Source: an uncultured bacterium (lineage in GTDB: Bacteria; Armatimonadota; Zipacnadia; Zipacnadales; Zipacnadaceae). From it: DNA of 5,855 nt. The translations under genes and the position numbers were made by a program. A model generated the notes under the pieces. That model had not been told where the DNA came from and did no database searches. It saw only the letters and a list, made by a program, of their open reading frames with translations. The DNA lies in NCBI GenBank assembly GCA_937928475.1, contig CALFVE010000266.1:1-5855 (forward strand), given 5' to 3'. Shown one piece after another: positions 5,671 to 5,855 of this stretch; positions within the stretch are counted from its first letter, which is position 1, and every line of letters begins with the position of its first letter.

Positions 5671-5855
5671 ATGGTAGCCGCCGACAATTTAGCTTGGGGG
5701 GAGGAGGAACACAACGGCTTCCCCGTTTCCAGTACGGAACTGCTGCGGAGTCTGCGGGCGGAAGTGCACACGGCTCTCATCGAGGCCGAGGACCTCCGTG
5801 AATTGCAGGCTCTCTCCGAAATTGAACTCTACGAGCGCATCCGCACCACCACCCG
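5671..5855 (+). CDS. tadA: Probable TadA/CpaF secretion ATPase, N-terminal fragment
   Basis: An open frame continues past the right edge, so only 61 codons are seen. The residues fit the helical N-terminal region of CpaF/TadA-type ATPases: L24-L-R-S-L-R-A-E-V-H-T-A-L-I (24-37), then E40-D-L, L49-S-E-I-E-L and R56-I-R. None of the Walker motifs are within the window, so the call leans on position: in Tad loci the CpaF ATPase usually follows TadZ/CpaE directly. It would hydrolyse ATP at the inner membrane to drive pilus assembly. The ATG starts 5 bases after the tadZ stop. An in-frame GTG at 5662 overlaps the tadZ stop (GTGA) and a TTG lies at 5668, so the start is uncertain. AGGGCAGG (5655-5662) suits the ATG. 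Either start implies translational coupling to tadZ. Confidence 0.72.
   Translation, partial: MVAADNLAWGEEEHNGFPVSSTELLRSLRAEVHTALIEAEDLRELQALSEIELYERIRTTT

Overview
The window is GC-rich, densely packed bacterial chromosome. Shine-Dalgarno sequences are strong (GGAGG, AAGGAGG), and one promoter is close to the sigma-70/sigma-A consensus. There are no tRNA or rRNA genes, CRISPR arrays, insertion sequences or direct repeats that I can see. The Tad (Flp) pilus gene order, the absence of visible outer-membrane secretin genes, and the SD style fit a high-GC Bacillota, Chloroflexota or Actinomycetota-like organism. This is an inference; the window holds no phylogenetic marker.

Left part (1-1890). 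A membrane protein resembling the YfhO family runs leftward off the window edge (1-477, minus strand). A 223-bp divergent gap follows. Next comes a tight two-gene unit on the plus strand: a creatininase-superfamily metal-dependent amidohydrolase (701-1408), then after 3 bp a Nudix hydrolase with a perfect Nudix box (1412-1855). A perfect 12-bp hairpin (1858-1888) separates this unit from the convergent gene that follows.

Middle part (1913-3011). A HutC-type GntR regulator with a UTRA ligand domain lies on the minus strand. It has a clear TTGACG-N17-TATACT promoter and a GGAGG ribosome site. The 322 bp between it and the next gene hold that promoter, a palindrome (CCGATG-TT-CATCGG), and no credible gene. 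The regulator's target is not evident.

Right part (3012-5855). This is the start of a Tad pilus locus on the plus strand: flp major pilin (56 aa), tadV prepilin peptidase, a TadE-like pseudopilin, tadZ/cpaE localisation ATPase, and the first 61 codons of what is probably the tadA/cpaF secretion ATPase, cut by the window edge. Flp and TadE each carry a G/xxxxE processing site that the TadV aspartyl peptidase would cleave. TadZ would place the machine in the cell, and TadA would power assembly. A strong GC-rich hairpin after flp could keep the pilin transcript more abundant than the machinery transcripts. No rcpC/cpaB gene lies between tadE and tadZ.

I see no evidence for a wholly new system. 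The points most worth a second look are the degenerate TadZ (receiver Asp replaced by Glu, P-loop Lys replaced by Ala), the flp regulatory elements, and the creatininase relative whose usual NGHGGN motif reads CHHQGE.
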